Source of the DNA: Clostridiales bacterium
GTDB taxonomy: Bacteria; Bacillota; DSM-16504; Desulfitibacterales; JAICDB01
DNA length: 64,000 bases
Assembly (NCBI GenBank): GCA_020063565.1
Contig: JAICDB010000006.1
Span: forward strand, 124,001-188,000
Reading direction: 5' to 3'
Positions 17,701-25,611 of the stretch are shown in pieces. Positions within the stretch are counted from its first letter, which is position 1; each line of letters starts with the position of its first letter. The position numbers and the translations under genes were made by a program. A model generated the notes under the pieces. The model was not told where the DNA came from and did no database searches. It worked only from the letters and a program-made list of their open reading frames with translations.

Positions 17701-19868
17701 TATAGCGTAGGAGTAAGTAGGTTGTTATTTTCATCAATTATTTGCCAGGTTTCATCTGTAAAGCTCCCGTCATTATCGCTGTCATAACGATATTTCCATA
17801 CTCTTTTAGATATATCATCACCATCATAACTAACTGATCTGTCAGTTAAATCAATTCGTGCTTTATTGTTATTATCGGGATCTCTTAACACTGTTTTAAT
17901 TACTTTAAAATCTGCTACAGGTGGTTCATCAGGTCTTATTTCAATAGCTTCTTCATACCATTCTGAAGTGTGGCCTGCTGTATTTTTAACTGTAAGTCTA
18001 ACGGTATAAGTCCCCGGCTCTTTAAACAAAACTTCCCGTATGCTTAAATCGCCACTACTGTGTATTTTTACTGCGTCTTGACTTACTCCGTCCGGAGGAA
18101 TAAACTCCCACTGTGTTTCTTCCCAAACAATAGGATAACGGTCGCTAGTATAACTATCAGTTGCATCAAATACTACTTTCCTATTTTGCTTCGAATCTCC
18201 TGTCCAGTAGAAATATGCTTCTGGTATGGCTGGTTTAACTGTTATAGTCTTTTCCGTAGTATCGCTTAGACCCCATTCATCTTCTACAGTAAGGGTTATT
18301 ATATATTCCCCTTCTTGATCGAAATAAACCGTACTGCTTTCGCCACTTAAAGTGCCTATAACTGTATCAGAAGAGGTTACAGTCCACTCATAACTAGCAA
18401 TACTACCGTCAGGATCGTAAGAATCACTTTCTACAGTTATATTTTCCCCTTGCATAACTTCATCAGGCACATCAATTTTTGCCACTGGAGGTTTATTGCT
18501 AATTTCAATAGTTTCTGTATCTGTATCAGAAGCTCCTTGTTCGTCTGTAACTTCCAGGGTAACTGTATAAGTACCCTGTTCCATAAAGGTAATCGTACCA
18601 CCATCAAAACCCAAATTTTCACTTACACCACTCATAGGGGATATATCCCAGGATACATCTACGATTTCTCCATCATCATAGGAATCATTTTCTACAGTTA
18701 CAGTATCACCCTGTTTAGCATTAGAGGGCATATCAATTCTAGCTGTTGGTGGACTATTCGGCGGTGGCGGTGGTGGAGGCGGTGGTCCTGCTTCTTCTAC
18801 AAACACAGTTTTAGTCATGCTATCGAAATTGTCTTTGTTATCCCAAACTGTAAGGGTAACGTCATATGCACCTGAATCATTAAATGTTATGTCCGGCTCC
18901 ATAGCCCAGGAACTGGATATATCTACACCGGAGGAAGGAGAAACATCCCATTCATAAGCAACTAAATAATTATCTCCCCCGGCTGTAGATTGATTATCTG
19001 TAGTTATTGTATCACCAGCAGCCACATTCTGCTGAATAGAAAAATAAGCTGTTGGCCCGGAACTATCGCTTGGCAGTGGTGGCGGAGGAGGTTGTGAGCC
19101 ATCTGCAACAGGAAACGTCAAGTTTGCACTATGTTCTCTACCAACCCCATCTGTCACTTCTAAGTCAAGTTCATAACTCCTGGCTTCCGGAAATGTATAA
19201 TCTATTTCTATCCATGCAGTGTTTTGACTTTCATGCCCGCTGTCTACAAGACTGCCATCAATATAAAATTCCCAGTCTGTACCTGGGTATGTCCAGCTCG
19301 GCACATTAGAAGAAGGATTTATTTTAATTGTTGTTGTTTCTCCAGCTTTTACACTCCAAGAAGTAGGGTATATCCCCCCTCCTGGCCCTTCGGTTCTTAC
19401 AACATAAAATTCATCTTTATCTGCATCAAATTCGGGAATATACCCTCCGCATTTATGCACTACATCTCTAATATAAAATTCTATTCTCGAATTTCCTTCG
19501 CTATCTTCTACCATTCGTTCTGGTACAGCATGATCTGAATACCAATCCCAATTTCCACCTAATTCCTCTACCCAATGCTTAATTGGGCTAACGTGCGTAT
19601 AGTTTCTCCAATTACTAGGTCTACCACTTCGCATTTCTGCAAAAGCTGTTGTAATACCTATAATTTCTCCTGTATCATTATCAACTGCCTGCCAATCACC
19701 GTCTACCTTTAATTCCATTGGGCTACTATAAGTATCCCAACATATTTCTCCTGGTTCAAACACTTCATTACCATCATTAAAAATAATATCTGCAAATACT
19801 GGTGTAGTTAAAGAAAAAAACTGCAATAAAATTAACAATAAAGCTAAATATTTTTTTAAATATTGCAT
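14745..19868 (-). CDS. Giant secreted PKD-repeat surface protein, 1,707 aa
   Basis: Begins with a clear signal peptide (hydrophobic core at residues 8-22, cleavage near PVFA-D). Multiple PKD-type Ig-like domains follow, marked by recurring SYDPDG and WDVSP/YEWTV motifs, in an N-terminal set and a C-terminal set of three very similar copies (each starting PVAQFTVSPNPLP or close). Two proline-rich hinges (PPPPPLP near residue 260, a nine-proline run near 365) separate early domains. The middle (~residues 830-1100) is different, with a Trp/Tyr-rich, jelly-roll-like segment (GGWDTGQYYFGANNRYIDIG). No LPXTG sorting signal. Probable adhesin or pilus-associated protein. Ribosome site GGAGGGGG. Confidence 0.8.
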   Translation of the reverse strand: MQYLKKYLALLLILLQFFSLTTPVFADIIFNDGNEVFEPGEICWDTYSSPMELKVDGDWQAVDNDTGEIIGITTAFAEMRSGRPSNWRNYTHVSPIKHWVEELGGNWDWYSDHAVPERMVEDSEGNSRIEFYIRDVVHKCGGYIPEFDADKDEFYVVRTEGPGGGIYPTSWSVKAGETTTIKINPSSNVPSWTYPGTDWEFYIDGSLVDSGHESQNTAWIEIDYTFPEARSYELDLEVTDGVGREHSANLTFPVADGSQPPPPPLPSDSSGPTAYFSIQQNVAAGDTITTDNQSTAGGDNYLVAYEWDVSPSSGVDISSSWAMEPDITFNDSGAYDVTLTVWDNKDNFDSMTKTVFVEEAGPPPPPPPPPNSPPTARIDMPSNAKQGDTVTVENDSYDDGEIVDVSWDISPMSGVSENLGFDGGTITFMEQGTYTVTLEVTDEQGASDTDTETIEISNKPPVAKIDVPDEVMQGENITVESDSYDPDGSIASYEWTVTSSDTVIGTLSGESSTVYFDQEGEYIITLTVEDEWGLSDTTEKTITVKPAIPEAYFYWTGDSKQNRKVVFDATDSYTSDRYPIVWEETQWEFIPPDGVSQDAVKIHSSGDLSIREVLFKEPGTYTVRLTVKNTAGHTSEWYEEAIEIRPDEPPVADFKVIKTVLRDPDNNNKARIDLTDRSVSYDGDDISKRVWKYRYDSDNDGSFTDETWQIIDENNNLLTPTLYVTDIGKYQFELEIEESFGQSTISDFIGPEDIKKADTYSKPLAEKTVEVINVAPITSFEAITKKKADIVFTIGEEVNDTVLDNLEAVVNSQMKPKLENSQIDYSIEVPNIESTIETKVFNYSNRINIESTFAGNYGGEGGGNTADGGWDTGQYYFGANNRYIDIGRTIGIEEIQEITFRANTGYGSHDLINVYCYVSNDGNTWYKVGQFKANAYQLYSKTFYKADIPINNIRYFRAGNDYCVDNFYLDIIAYVKNYETIDEVLDRVTWRQGTKKFIIGINNIEYAELKDQEQHYLILSRLINDGIYFGVLGTNDNKIQAENIIQENNNKGFFTYNSNMDQAISNVTDYIVNTVNTTQGYKTVYVLLNEEVTYNTFYSDTENDPEIERRWKYVHDPYYFDNSLGLAGFHDQFISGPIYSFDKVGKYDVVFQAKDNPKDDERFTNYRKWSDIPADHLTVYVHRKPLALYSIQLTENATNYSIDITDNAYDMDHQTEPGKGIIEREWKWKEATTTSWNIGQPSILEKNKTYVISYRVKDVEGVWSDYNVKVVDTGSNIPPVAQFTVSPNPLPLGKTLSYDDFSYDPNGDNLVQYQWRYQDPGGSWHNAVSSFPSSVYNQLGEYRIELKVQDENGEWSEAFYQTVNVVPSNNKPVAQFTVSPNPLPQDVEAKYTDTSYDPDGDPIVAREWQYRKNGSSWANGQPTDFETLGTGTYDIRLRVKDQPALASMTAQWSDWFVRMLSVIPGNQKPVAQFSILPNPVAADEPVTYNDNSYDPDGAGITERVWQVRDENNNILAEYHNTKPPSIFESTGWGDYGAGTYIIALKVKDASPNGLSPALWSDWCEKTLVVEDPLYVEGESDKNIYAAGEAMILSADTEGRAFKVEAKMWWDAGENGFASTNVTELVPEYPIGGTPPDINHWETRHDVLGGDYDRVVIIPYDMSDGTYTIEFTAYKERYDGTVRIVTDMKTVQVSGSQLNKLKTRLRSY

Positions 19869-19888
19869 TTAACCCCCTCCATTCAAAT

Positions 19889-19918
19889 AAAAAAAGAAGG
19901 GAGCCTCTACCCTTCTTG
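19889..19918 (-). terminator. Rho-independent terminator
   Basis: On the minus strand GAAGGG-TAGAGGCT-CCCTTC is followed by TTTTTTTATTTG. It ends the stalk-domain gene at 19921 and lies just before the PKD gene start. Confidence 0.85.
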
Positions 19919-19920
19919 AA

Positions 19921-21012
19921 TTACTTATGGATTATTATTTTTTGTTCACTACCTATCCACTCAATTTTATATCCTAACTTTTCACCAACAAATCGCAAAG
20001 GTATTAATGTTCTTCCATTCTCAACAATAGCTTTTGTATCCATCTTTATTTCTTTTCCGTTTACTATAGCTTTATTAGATCCAATTTTTAAAACTATTTC
20101 TTTATTATTAATCTCTATAGTTACTTCTTCGGTTTTACCATTATAAGAAAGTTTGGCTCCGAAATGATCAAAAACACCTCTTAATGGTATAACTGTATGT
20201 CCTTGAACAACTTTAGGACTCACTCTCATAGTTATATTTTCTGTTTTTGTACTATTTTCGTAAAATTGAACAATAGAACTACCTATTTTTAATACTGCCC
20301 CATTTTCAATAATTAAAGGTTTATTTTTTACTTCTGTTTCAGTTACAGCATTTTCCTTTTTTATCTCACTTTTCTTTACTGTTTCATTCCCATATTCCAT
20401 AGCTTTTTTTAAAGCTTCTTCTTTAGTTATTTCTCCAGAAGCTATTTCTGCTGCAAAACCATTATATCTGGGGTCTTTTAACATATCCCATAATTCTTCT
20501 TTATCTTTAAGCCCACCAGGATTAGCATTTTCAGATCCTTTCTTTATACCCTTTAATAAAATATCTTTATATATTGTTTTCTGCCATGGAACACCGTTTA
20601 TACTAACAATTTCATGATAAGGGTAACTTTCTCCAACCCCTTTTCCATAACCATCTTTTAGTCTAAATTCTATATATTCTTCAAAATTAGATGCCCACTT
20701 GCTGTAAAGTTGTCTGCCATATTTTTTATATTCATATGCTAAACTCCAGAGATAATAATCCTTACCACTATAATTAACGCTAATAACATCTTCATATTCT
20801 TTTCCATCAATAACAACTGTTCTAGTGAGTTTTTCTTCATTAAACATTAGTTTAGGATCAATTTCTAAAACTGGCGTGTCGGGGTTATAATCTTTTATAT
20901 TTAAATCATTTGCCAGCTTTTCATCTTCCGGAAGCATGGCAAATACCGAGCCAGAAAACAGCAATATTAGAAACAACGATAACATAACAGGAAAAAGCAA
21001 TTTCTTTATCAC
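19921..21012 (-). CDS. Secreted protein with copper-amine-oxidase N-terminal (stalk) domain
   Basis: A 363-residue exported protein: signal peptide with core at residues 5-22, a unique middle region, then a C-terminal copper-amine-oxidase-like N domain (residues ~240-360; motifs VIPLRGVFDHFGAKLSY and TLIPLRFVGEKLGYKIEW). In Bacillota this domain is common in cell-surface proteins and has no oxidase activity. Starts at a GTG with GGGAGGG upstream. It lies upstream of the giant PKD protein but a terminator separates them. Function beyond surface location is unknown. Confidence 0.75.
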   Translation of the reverse strand: MIKKLLFPVMLSLFLILLFSGSVFAMLPEDEKLANDLNIKDYNPDTPVLEIDPKLMFNEEKLTRTVVIDGKEYEDVISVNYSGKDYYLWSLAYEYKKYGRQLYSKWASNFEEYIEFRLKDGYGKGVGESYPYHEIVSINGVPWQKTIYKDILLKGIKKGSENANPGGLKDKEELWDMLKDPRYNGFAAEIASGEITKEEALKKAMEYGNETVKKSEIKKENAVTETEVKNKPLIIENGAVLKIGSSIVQFYENSTKTENITMRVSPKVVQGHTVIPLRGVFDHFGAKLSYNGKTEEVTIEINNKEIVLKIGSNKAIVNGKEIKMDTKAIVENGRTLIPLRFVGEKLGYKIEWIGSEQKIIIHK

Positions 21013-21075
21013 CTTAAACCCTCCCCATATAAAAAATTATACGCTGATATGTATCAACGCAATTTAGTCGTTTAT

Positions 21076-21402
21076 CTAATGTTCAATAAGAATACCTTTA
21101 TTAATAATTTCTTCAACCAAGAAACTTCCTTTTGAAGCATTTTCAAAATCATTTAATGAATAGGTGTGAGGACATATATCAAGGTCAATATCTTCAGTAA
21201 GTAGTTTTAGCCTTGTCATATCTTCTAGTTTATCTGTGAAGTTTTCCGAAATGATTGCTATGTCAATATCACTATCTTTATGGGCTTTTCCTGAAGAATA
21301 TGAGCCAAACAAATAAGCTTTATTTACATCAATCCCATTTGCTTTTATTAAATCTAGGTACTTTTTAACAACATTAATTACTTCATCTTGGTTTTTAGCC
21401 AT
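21076..21402 (-). CDS. MNT-type minimal nucleotidyltransferase (copy 1)
   Basis: A 108-residue protein with the nucleotidyltransferase signature GSYSSGKAHKDSDIDIAI (GSxxxG...SDID) and a third Asp in DLDICPH, so the three catalytic Asp are present. MNT proteins usually act as antitoxins that AMPylate a HEPN toxin encoded next door. No HEPN gene is present here. A paralogue lies at 22079-22405 with the membrane-anchored coiled-coil gene between them. The target is unknown. Confidence 0.8.
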   Translation of the reverse strand: MAKNQDEVINVVKKYLDLIKANGIDVNKAYLFGSYSSGKAHKDSDIDIAIISENFTDKLEDMTRLKLLTEDIDLDICPHTYSLNDFENASKGSFLVEEIINKGILIEH

Positions 21403-21463
21403 GCTATACCTCTTTCGTAGTTGAAAGTAGCCCTAACGTCCGTTATATTCATAAAGTAATTTT

Positions 21464-21931
21464 TTAAGTAAACAGTACCGCCAGGGTAGCAATAATTCCG
21501 CCCGTTCCAACAAGTACGGCAATTACGGTCCCCACTGCCCAAAACTTCAGGCTATCAACTTTATATTCCATATTGTCAAATTTGCTTTCCAAAGAATCTC
21601 TTACATTGTCTATTTTTTCATCTAGTTTATTAGTTCTACTATCAATCTTATTTTCTAAATTATCTATTCTGTCATCCAAATAATTACGTGTACTATCTAT
21701 TTGGCTATCCAAAGAATCTCTTACATTGTCTATTTTTTCATCTAATTTATTTATTCTACTATCCAGATAATTACGTGCGCTGTCAATCTTACCGTCCAGG
21801 TAATTTCTGGTTTCCTGAATCTGCTGTGTCAGGTGCAGGTAAGCATGTTCTGAAATCCCATATTCACTTCCGACAGCCGTCTGTTCCCTAGTTCTTTCAA
21901 TTTCTTGCTTAGCCCTTTCTTCCACCGCCAC
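21464..21931 (-). CDS. Membrane-anchored repetitive coiled-coil protein, 155 aa
   Basis: Residues ~30-125 are a tandem repeat of short units (KLDEKIDNVRDSL, RNYLDDRIDNLENKI) forming a long coiled coil; a single C-terminal membrane helix follows at ~residues 132-154. Two 120-bp units are almost identical at DNA level (starting near 21590 and 21710). GTG start with GGGAGGTG. It is flanked by two MNT nucleotidyltransferases. Function unknown; it resembles the soluble coiled-coil gene at 14380-14691. Confidence 0.65.
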   Translation of the reverse strand: MAVEERAKQEIERTREQTAVGSEYGISEHAYLHLTQQIQETRNYLDGKIDSARNYLDSRINKLDEKIDNVRDSLDSQIDSTRNYLDDRIDNLENKIDSRTNKLDEKIDNVRDSLESKFDNMEYKVDSLKFWAVGTVIAVLVGTGGIIATLAVLFT

Positions 21932-22078
21932 AACACCTCCCCCTTCCCTTTCTTAACTATATTTTACCATCATAACCTGTAAGTGTCCAACCTGACTACC
22001 GGTGTAAATCCAACACAAACCCTCACTTCAACCGGTATAAATCATTCAAATCACAATAAAGACAAACACCAGTCTTCA

Positions 22079-22405
22079 TTAATGTATCAATATTCCTTTA
22101 GTTAATATTTCCTCTTTTAAAAAACTACCTTCTTCCGCTTTTTCCAGTTCCTCCCTTAAATATAAATGTGGCCAAATATCCAGGTCTACTTTTTCAGTCA
22201 AAAGTTTTAACTGCACTGTAATATCAACCATATCACCATCTAAATTTTCAGTAATAATAGCAACATCTATATCACTGTCATTACCAGCATTACCTGCAGC
22301 GTGTGAACCAAAAAGATAAGCACTACTTACATTGATGTCATTTTCCCGCAGAACATCTAAGTATCTTTTTACAGTATCAATTATTTCATTTCTGTTTCTA
22401 GCCAT
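22079..22405 (-). CDS. MNT-type minimal nucleotidyltransferase (copy 2)
   Basis: A 108-residue paralogue of the gene at 21076-21402. It keeps GSHAAGNAGNDSDIDVAI and a third Asp in DLDIWPH. Sequence identity between the two is moderate, so the duplication is old. ATG start with AAAGAGG upstream. Like copy 1 it has no HEPN partner. Confidence 0.8.
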   Translation of the reverse strand: MARNRNEIIDTVKRYLDVLRENDINVSSAYLFGSHAAGNAGNDSDIDVAIITENLDGDMVDITVQLKLLTEKVDLDIWPHLYLREELEKAEEGSFLKEEILTKGILIH

Positions 22406-22594
22406 TCTAACACCTCTTTTGTCGTAATAAGCACTTTCCTTGCTTTTTCCTGTCAGGCTTACTACAGCCCATCCTTGAAGTATCAGGATACCTGGAAAGT
22501 ATATACATGGATGAAATATATGCCAACATTTTTTTATATTGTCTAAATAAATCCATAAATTGTCAACTCATATTTTTTCACTGTTACTTGTGCT
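22406..22594. other. Intergenic, no gene seen
   Basis: AT-rich stretch between the 58-residue gene and the second MNT gene. No convincing frame, hairpin or repeat was found. Confidence 0.4.
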
Positions 22595-22771
22595 CTATTC
22601 CCCCATTAGCCCTCGTCTTTCCATTCGCAAAACTTCAATTTTTCTAAGTATCTCCTTTTTTCTTTCACAATCACGTACCTCCCCAAACTCCCTAGCAAGT
22701 CCCGTATGCTCTTTGGCAATCTCCACAAGCCTTTTCTGAACACTTTCCGGAAGTAGATGAAGTTCTGACAT
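22595..22771 (-). CDS. Hypothetical protein, 58 aa
   Basis: The ATG at 22771 has a strong AAGGAGG site 9 bases upstream; the longer frame to 22864 does not. A charged helical protein without cysteines or membrane segment. Last gene of a three-gene set (micro zinc ribbon, 114-residue zinc protein, this gene) behind repeat copy B. Not recognised. Confidence 0.55.
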   Translation of the reverse strand: MSELHLLPESVQKRLVEIAKEHTGLAREFGEVRDCERKKEILRKIEVLRMERRGLMGE

Positions 22772-22839
22772 CACTCCAACCCTCCTTATCTTCTGGATAT
22801 TTACAAAAACTCCAGGGGACATTAACCCCCGGAAACCCC

Positions 22840-23184
22840 TTAATAGGAATATTCCAACCTGCAACTACTGTCTGCCAGGCATAGCAAGCAAATACTGCAG
22901 GGTTTGAGTGCTTCACCACATTCAGGACAGTTTTGCGTTTCAAACTTGTTTTCCACTACCACCTTTTTCTGACAGTGAGAACACCATTCATACATTTTTT
23001 TAGAATCAAGAACCTCACCATTCTCTATTGCCTTATCCTCCAACTCTCCCTCAACAACTTTAACGAGACGCTGAATTTCTGTAATTTTATTCATATCCTC
23101 TGCCGTTATGTTCTTGGATTTTCCAAGTTCCTCCAGCATTAACCTCGCTACTCTGATAGTTGTCAAACTCCCTTTTAAACTCAT
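22840..23184 (-). CDS. Hypothetical zinc-ribbon protein, 114 aa
   Basis: The start at 23184 has GGGAGG 9 bases upstream. The first ~65 residues are helical and charged. A zinc ribbon follows (CSHCQ at about residue 69, CPECGE about 20 residues later), then a Cys-rich tail (CSICLLC) that may be a further metal site or a hydrophobic cap. It follows the 30-residue micro-protein in the same operon. Function unknown. Confidence 0.6.
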   Translation of the reverse strand: MSLKGSLTTIRVARLMLEELGKSKNITAEDMNKITEIQRLVKVVEGELEDKAIENGEVLDSKKMYEWCSHCQKKVVVENKFETQNCPECGEALKPCSICLLCLADSSCRLEYSY

Positions 23185-23206
23185 AATACATATCCTCCCT
23201 TGTAAA

Positions 23207-23299
23207 TTAATTATTATTTTCGTGCCCGCACACCGGGCAAACATCCTCCGGCCAGTTGCAATCTTTAAAACCGCAGTTCGTACAGTAAAAGCAACTCAC
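23207..23299 (-). CDS. 30-residue zinc-ribbon micro-protein (copy 2)
   Basis: Same length, start codon (GTG), leader and CxxC pattern (CFYCTNCG, CPVCGH) as the gene at 6015-6107, with a few substitutions. A ribosome site (GGGAGGGG) lies about 11 bases upstream. It opens an operon of three small genes. Conservation of all five cysteines and the stop position between the two copies argues that it is translated. Confidence 0.6.
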   Translation of the reverse strand: MSCFYCTNCGFKDCNWPEDVCPVCGHENNN

Positions 23300-23617
23300 T
23301 TTCTACCACCCCTCCCTGTTTCAAAAAAGGTATTCATTTTAAAAAAACATTTTTTTGTTTTCGGTCCAACCACGACTTTTGGCTGGAGGTGGAGAAAATC
23401 AAGGGGTGGCGGGAAGGATACCGGACCGGAGCGTTAGCGGAGGGAGGATATGTTCACGCCAGGCTTTAGCCCTTGCCCCTTGATTTACGGAGCCGTAAGC
23501 CTATAATATTGACCGCCAAAAACAAGTTTTTTTGCCTTGGTCATGGCGTTGGAGCTGGAGGAAAACGGAAGCTCCTGACCGACCAGAGGGAGGTAGCCAT
23601 GAGCAGGGCTACCTTTT
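23300..23617. repeat. Long conserved repeat, copy B (possible structured RNA)
   Basis: Closely similar to 6108-6420. The hairpin GGTAGCC-ATGAGCAG-GGCTACC (23592-23613) is perfect here and on the plus strand is followed by TTTTT, like a terminator. A second stem TTACG-GAGC-CGTAA is perfect here, while copy A has TTTCG-GAGC-CGGAA, still paired on the plus strand through G-U. Whether the RNA is a minus-strand leader or a plus-strand transcript is unresolved. Confidence 0.65.
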
Positions 23618-23683
23618 TCTTATAACCCTGAAGGAATACCGCCACAGTGCTATAGATTTTAGAACTCAAAGTAATACAAAAAA

Positions 23684-23740
23684 GAGAAGTATCATGCCTG
23701 ACTACTCAAATGTGAATACAGCGCAGGCATGATACTTCTC
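23684..23740 (-). terminator. Hairpin terminator, copy B
   Basis: Perfect 17-bp arms at 23684-23700 and 23724-23740. On the minus strand it is followed by TTTTTTGTATTAC. It closes the membrane-protein gene at 23756-24400. Confidence 0.8.
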
Positions 23741-23755
23741 TTATCTTTTTTTTAC

Positions 23756-24400
23756 TTATACCTGGCTAAAAAATGCACTTAAAATAAAACTGCCAATAAA
23801 CATAAAAAGCAAAGCAGAAAAGGTTGCAATGCTTAAAAAAATTAAGAAAACCAGTCCTACCCACCATTCATTATTTAAAGAAATGCTAATTGCAGTAATT
23901 ACTGGAGGAATAACTAGCTCAATAATTCCAATTGTAAATAAAAAATAAACCACTTTTCCTCTAATTCCTTCGAAATATAATATTCCAAGTGGATACCATA
24001 TAAGAAAAGCTAACAAAAACCAGTATGGACCGTAGATACTAAACATTTCTACTCCCTCGCCAAATTCCGACAAAAAACTCAAATTTTCTGTAGTACAATT
24101 TATAATAAAGCTATTTCCCACTAATATGTGTTCAATAATCGCAATCAAAAAAAATAGCATCACAAAAGACCATGGATAAAAAAGGAGTGGCCCTAGTTGT
24201 TCTATCCTATCAGAAAAGCTCCATTCACTGTTGTTACACTTGTCCTGTTGATTATATCTTGTTTCATCTTTAAAAGATTCATTGTTTCTAAGTATGCTCT
24301 TTTTATTTATTTTTGGGGATATAAAATTGCTAACTTTATTGTATTTTTTGGAATTACATATATCTTTGCTTTCATTTTTATATTTCCGTTTTTCCACCAT
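23756..24400 (-). CDS. Polytopic membrane protein of duplicated unit 1, 214 aa
   Basis: Not recognised. The N-terminal ~65 residues are Lys/Asn/Ser-rich and polar; the rest holds about five membrane helices. ATG start with GAGGTGG about 11 bases upstream. A diverged relative lies at 25009-25611: the two share a pattern LFT...P...ISL...W...V.L in the C-terminal helices. The polar N-terminal part overlaps, on the opposite strand, the 5' end of the gene at 24197-24859. Either strand could be the true coding one in the overlap. Confidence 0.5.
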   Translation of the reverse strand: MVEKRKYKNESKDICNSKKYNKVSNFISPKINKKSILRNNESFKDETRYNQQDKCNNSEWSFSDRIEQLGPLLFYPWSFVMLFFLIAIIEHILVGNSFIINCTTENLSFLSEFGEGVEMFSIYGPYWFLLAFLIWYPLGILYFEGIRGKVVYFLFTIGIIELVIPPVITAISISLNNEWWVGLVFLIFLSIATFSALLFMFIGSFILSAFFSQV

Positions 24401-24859
24401 TTATTTTATATCCACCTCACTTCGATTTTTGAAATTTGTAGGACGGGAAGAAAAAAATATAAAATTGGAATTCGTCCTACTGGTTTTATTTTAACTGTTT
24501 GGAAATTAGATCGTTCTAGAAAAAAAATTGCATCAATATTTCACAAGCAATTTCATGAAACAGTTCTTTTTTCATGCCAATATTTCAAAAAACAGGACAT
24601 TGTCTTTAGTGTCGATACCTGGTTATTAAATAATAATAGGATTAAGAGATTGAAAAAACTTGGTTTAAAAGTTGAATTAATAAGCTATTCAAAGATACGA
24701 AGAACAATTCTTGGTTTTATAACTTTTTTTGCCTACAGAAGTTTTAAACTATGGGCAGAAATAGAAGATGCCAGATTCTATAGAATTTCTTGGACATCAA
24801 ATGATGCAGAAAAACTTATAATAGATCTTTACAAACCAGATACTTTGCACAAGAAATGA
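24197..24859 (+). CDS. Membrane-anchored unknown protein of unit 1, 220 aa
   Basis: Not recognised. Two or three N-terminal membrane helices (to about residue 80), then a basic soluble domain (motifs RTGRKKYKIG and IVFSVDTWLLNNNRI). Start is TTG with a good site (AAAGGAG, 9 bases). The first 200 bases are antisense to the gene at 23756-24400. A diverged copy lies at 25426-25970. It ends exactly where repeat copy C begins. Matching order in both units supports a real gene. Confidence 0.5.
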   Translation: MFYPIRKAPFTVVTLVLLIISCFIFKRFIVSKYALFIYFWGYKIANFIVFFGITYIFAFIFIFPFFHHLFYIHLTSIFEICRTGRKKYKIGIRPTGFILTVWKLDRSRKKIASIFHKQFHETVLFSCQYFKKQDIVFSVDTWLLNNNRIKRLKKLGLKVELISYSKIRRTILGFITFFAYRSFKLWAEIEDARFYRISWTSNDAEKLIIDLYKPDTLHKK

Positions 24860-25006
24860 TTGACCAACGGGAGGTAACCATTTTCTTATAACCCTGAAGG
24901 AATGCCGCCACTGTGCAATAGATTTTGGACCCCATAGAAGTACAAAAAAAGAAGAAGTATGATGCCTGATTACCCAAACGAGAATACATAACAGGCATGA
25001 TACTCC
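24858..25006. repeat. Truncated repeat copy C with hairpin terminator
   Basis: Matches the right-hand ~150 bp of repeat B (shared core TTTTCTTATAACCCTGAAGG and the hairpin). Arms at 24954-24968 and 24992-25006 form the same imperfect hairpin as copy A, and on the minus strand a TTTTTTT run follows. It terminates the gene at 25009-25611. The left part with the micro-protein leader is missing. Confidence 0.7.
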
Positions 25007-25008
25007 TC

Positions 25009-25611
25009 TTATTTCATTGTTCTGCTTAACATAACAAACCACTGCAGGTAAACAAATGACCATAATACCTTTAAAGATATTTTATACGGCCACATTGCCC
25101 ATGGCAGGATTAACGGAAACAATACTAGCAGAGTAAATAACAGTAAACCCTGTGGGGTATTACTTAATTTATTCGGTAAAAAGGACCATATTTCTGTGAA
25201 AATTAAAGTTATTCCGATCCATACAAAAAGAGGCATCCCGATTATTAAATCCATTTTTTCTGTAAAAAATAGTTCATCCAGACTAATTGGAATGAAAGTA
25301 ATTTGAAGGAAAGTTATTAGTGAAAAAGAATTATTAGATATACCATATACTATATAGATTACACACATGTATATCAAAACACCTAATACTAATTTACCCG
25401 TTTCATAATCAGGAGGTTTTTTTTCATGGTTAAAAATACTGTATTTTTTATTTTCATCGGAATATCGCTTCTTTGGTTTATAATTTATATAATTTTCAAA
25501 TTCTCTTATTTTATCTTTTTGCTCGGATTGATTCTTATTTCCTATATTTCTATCAAACTTATTTCGCCCGGAATTAGCTTTTATTTCACTTTGACCAGAA
25601 AAAAAAGTCAA
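25009..25611 (-). CDS. Polytopic membrane protein of duplicated unit 2, ~200 aa
   Basis: Diverged copy of the gene at 23756-24400: a Lys/Asn-rich polar N-terminal ~70 residues, then about four membrane helices. The frame opens at a GTG (25620), but the TTG at 25611 has the ribosome site TGGAGG 8 bases upstream. Its 5' portion is antisense to the gene at 25426-25970. Function unknown. Confidence 0.5.
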   Translation of the reverse strand: MTFFSGQSEIKANSGRNKFDRNIGNKNQSEQKDKIREFENYINYKPKKRYSDENKKYSIFNHEKKPPDYETGKLVLGVLIYMCVIYIVYGISNNSFSLITFLQITFIPISLDELFFTEKMDLIIGMPLFVWIGITLIFTEIWSFLPNKLSNTPQGLLLFTLLVLFPLILPWAMWPYKISLKVLWSFVYLQWFVMLSRTMK

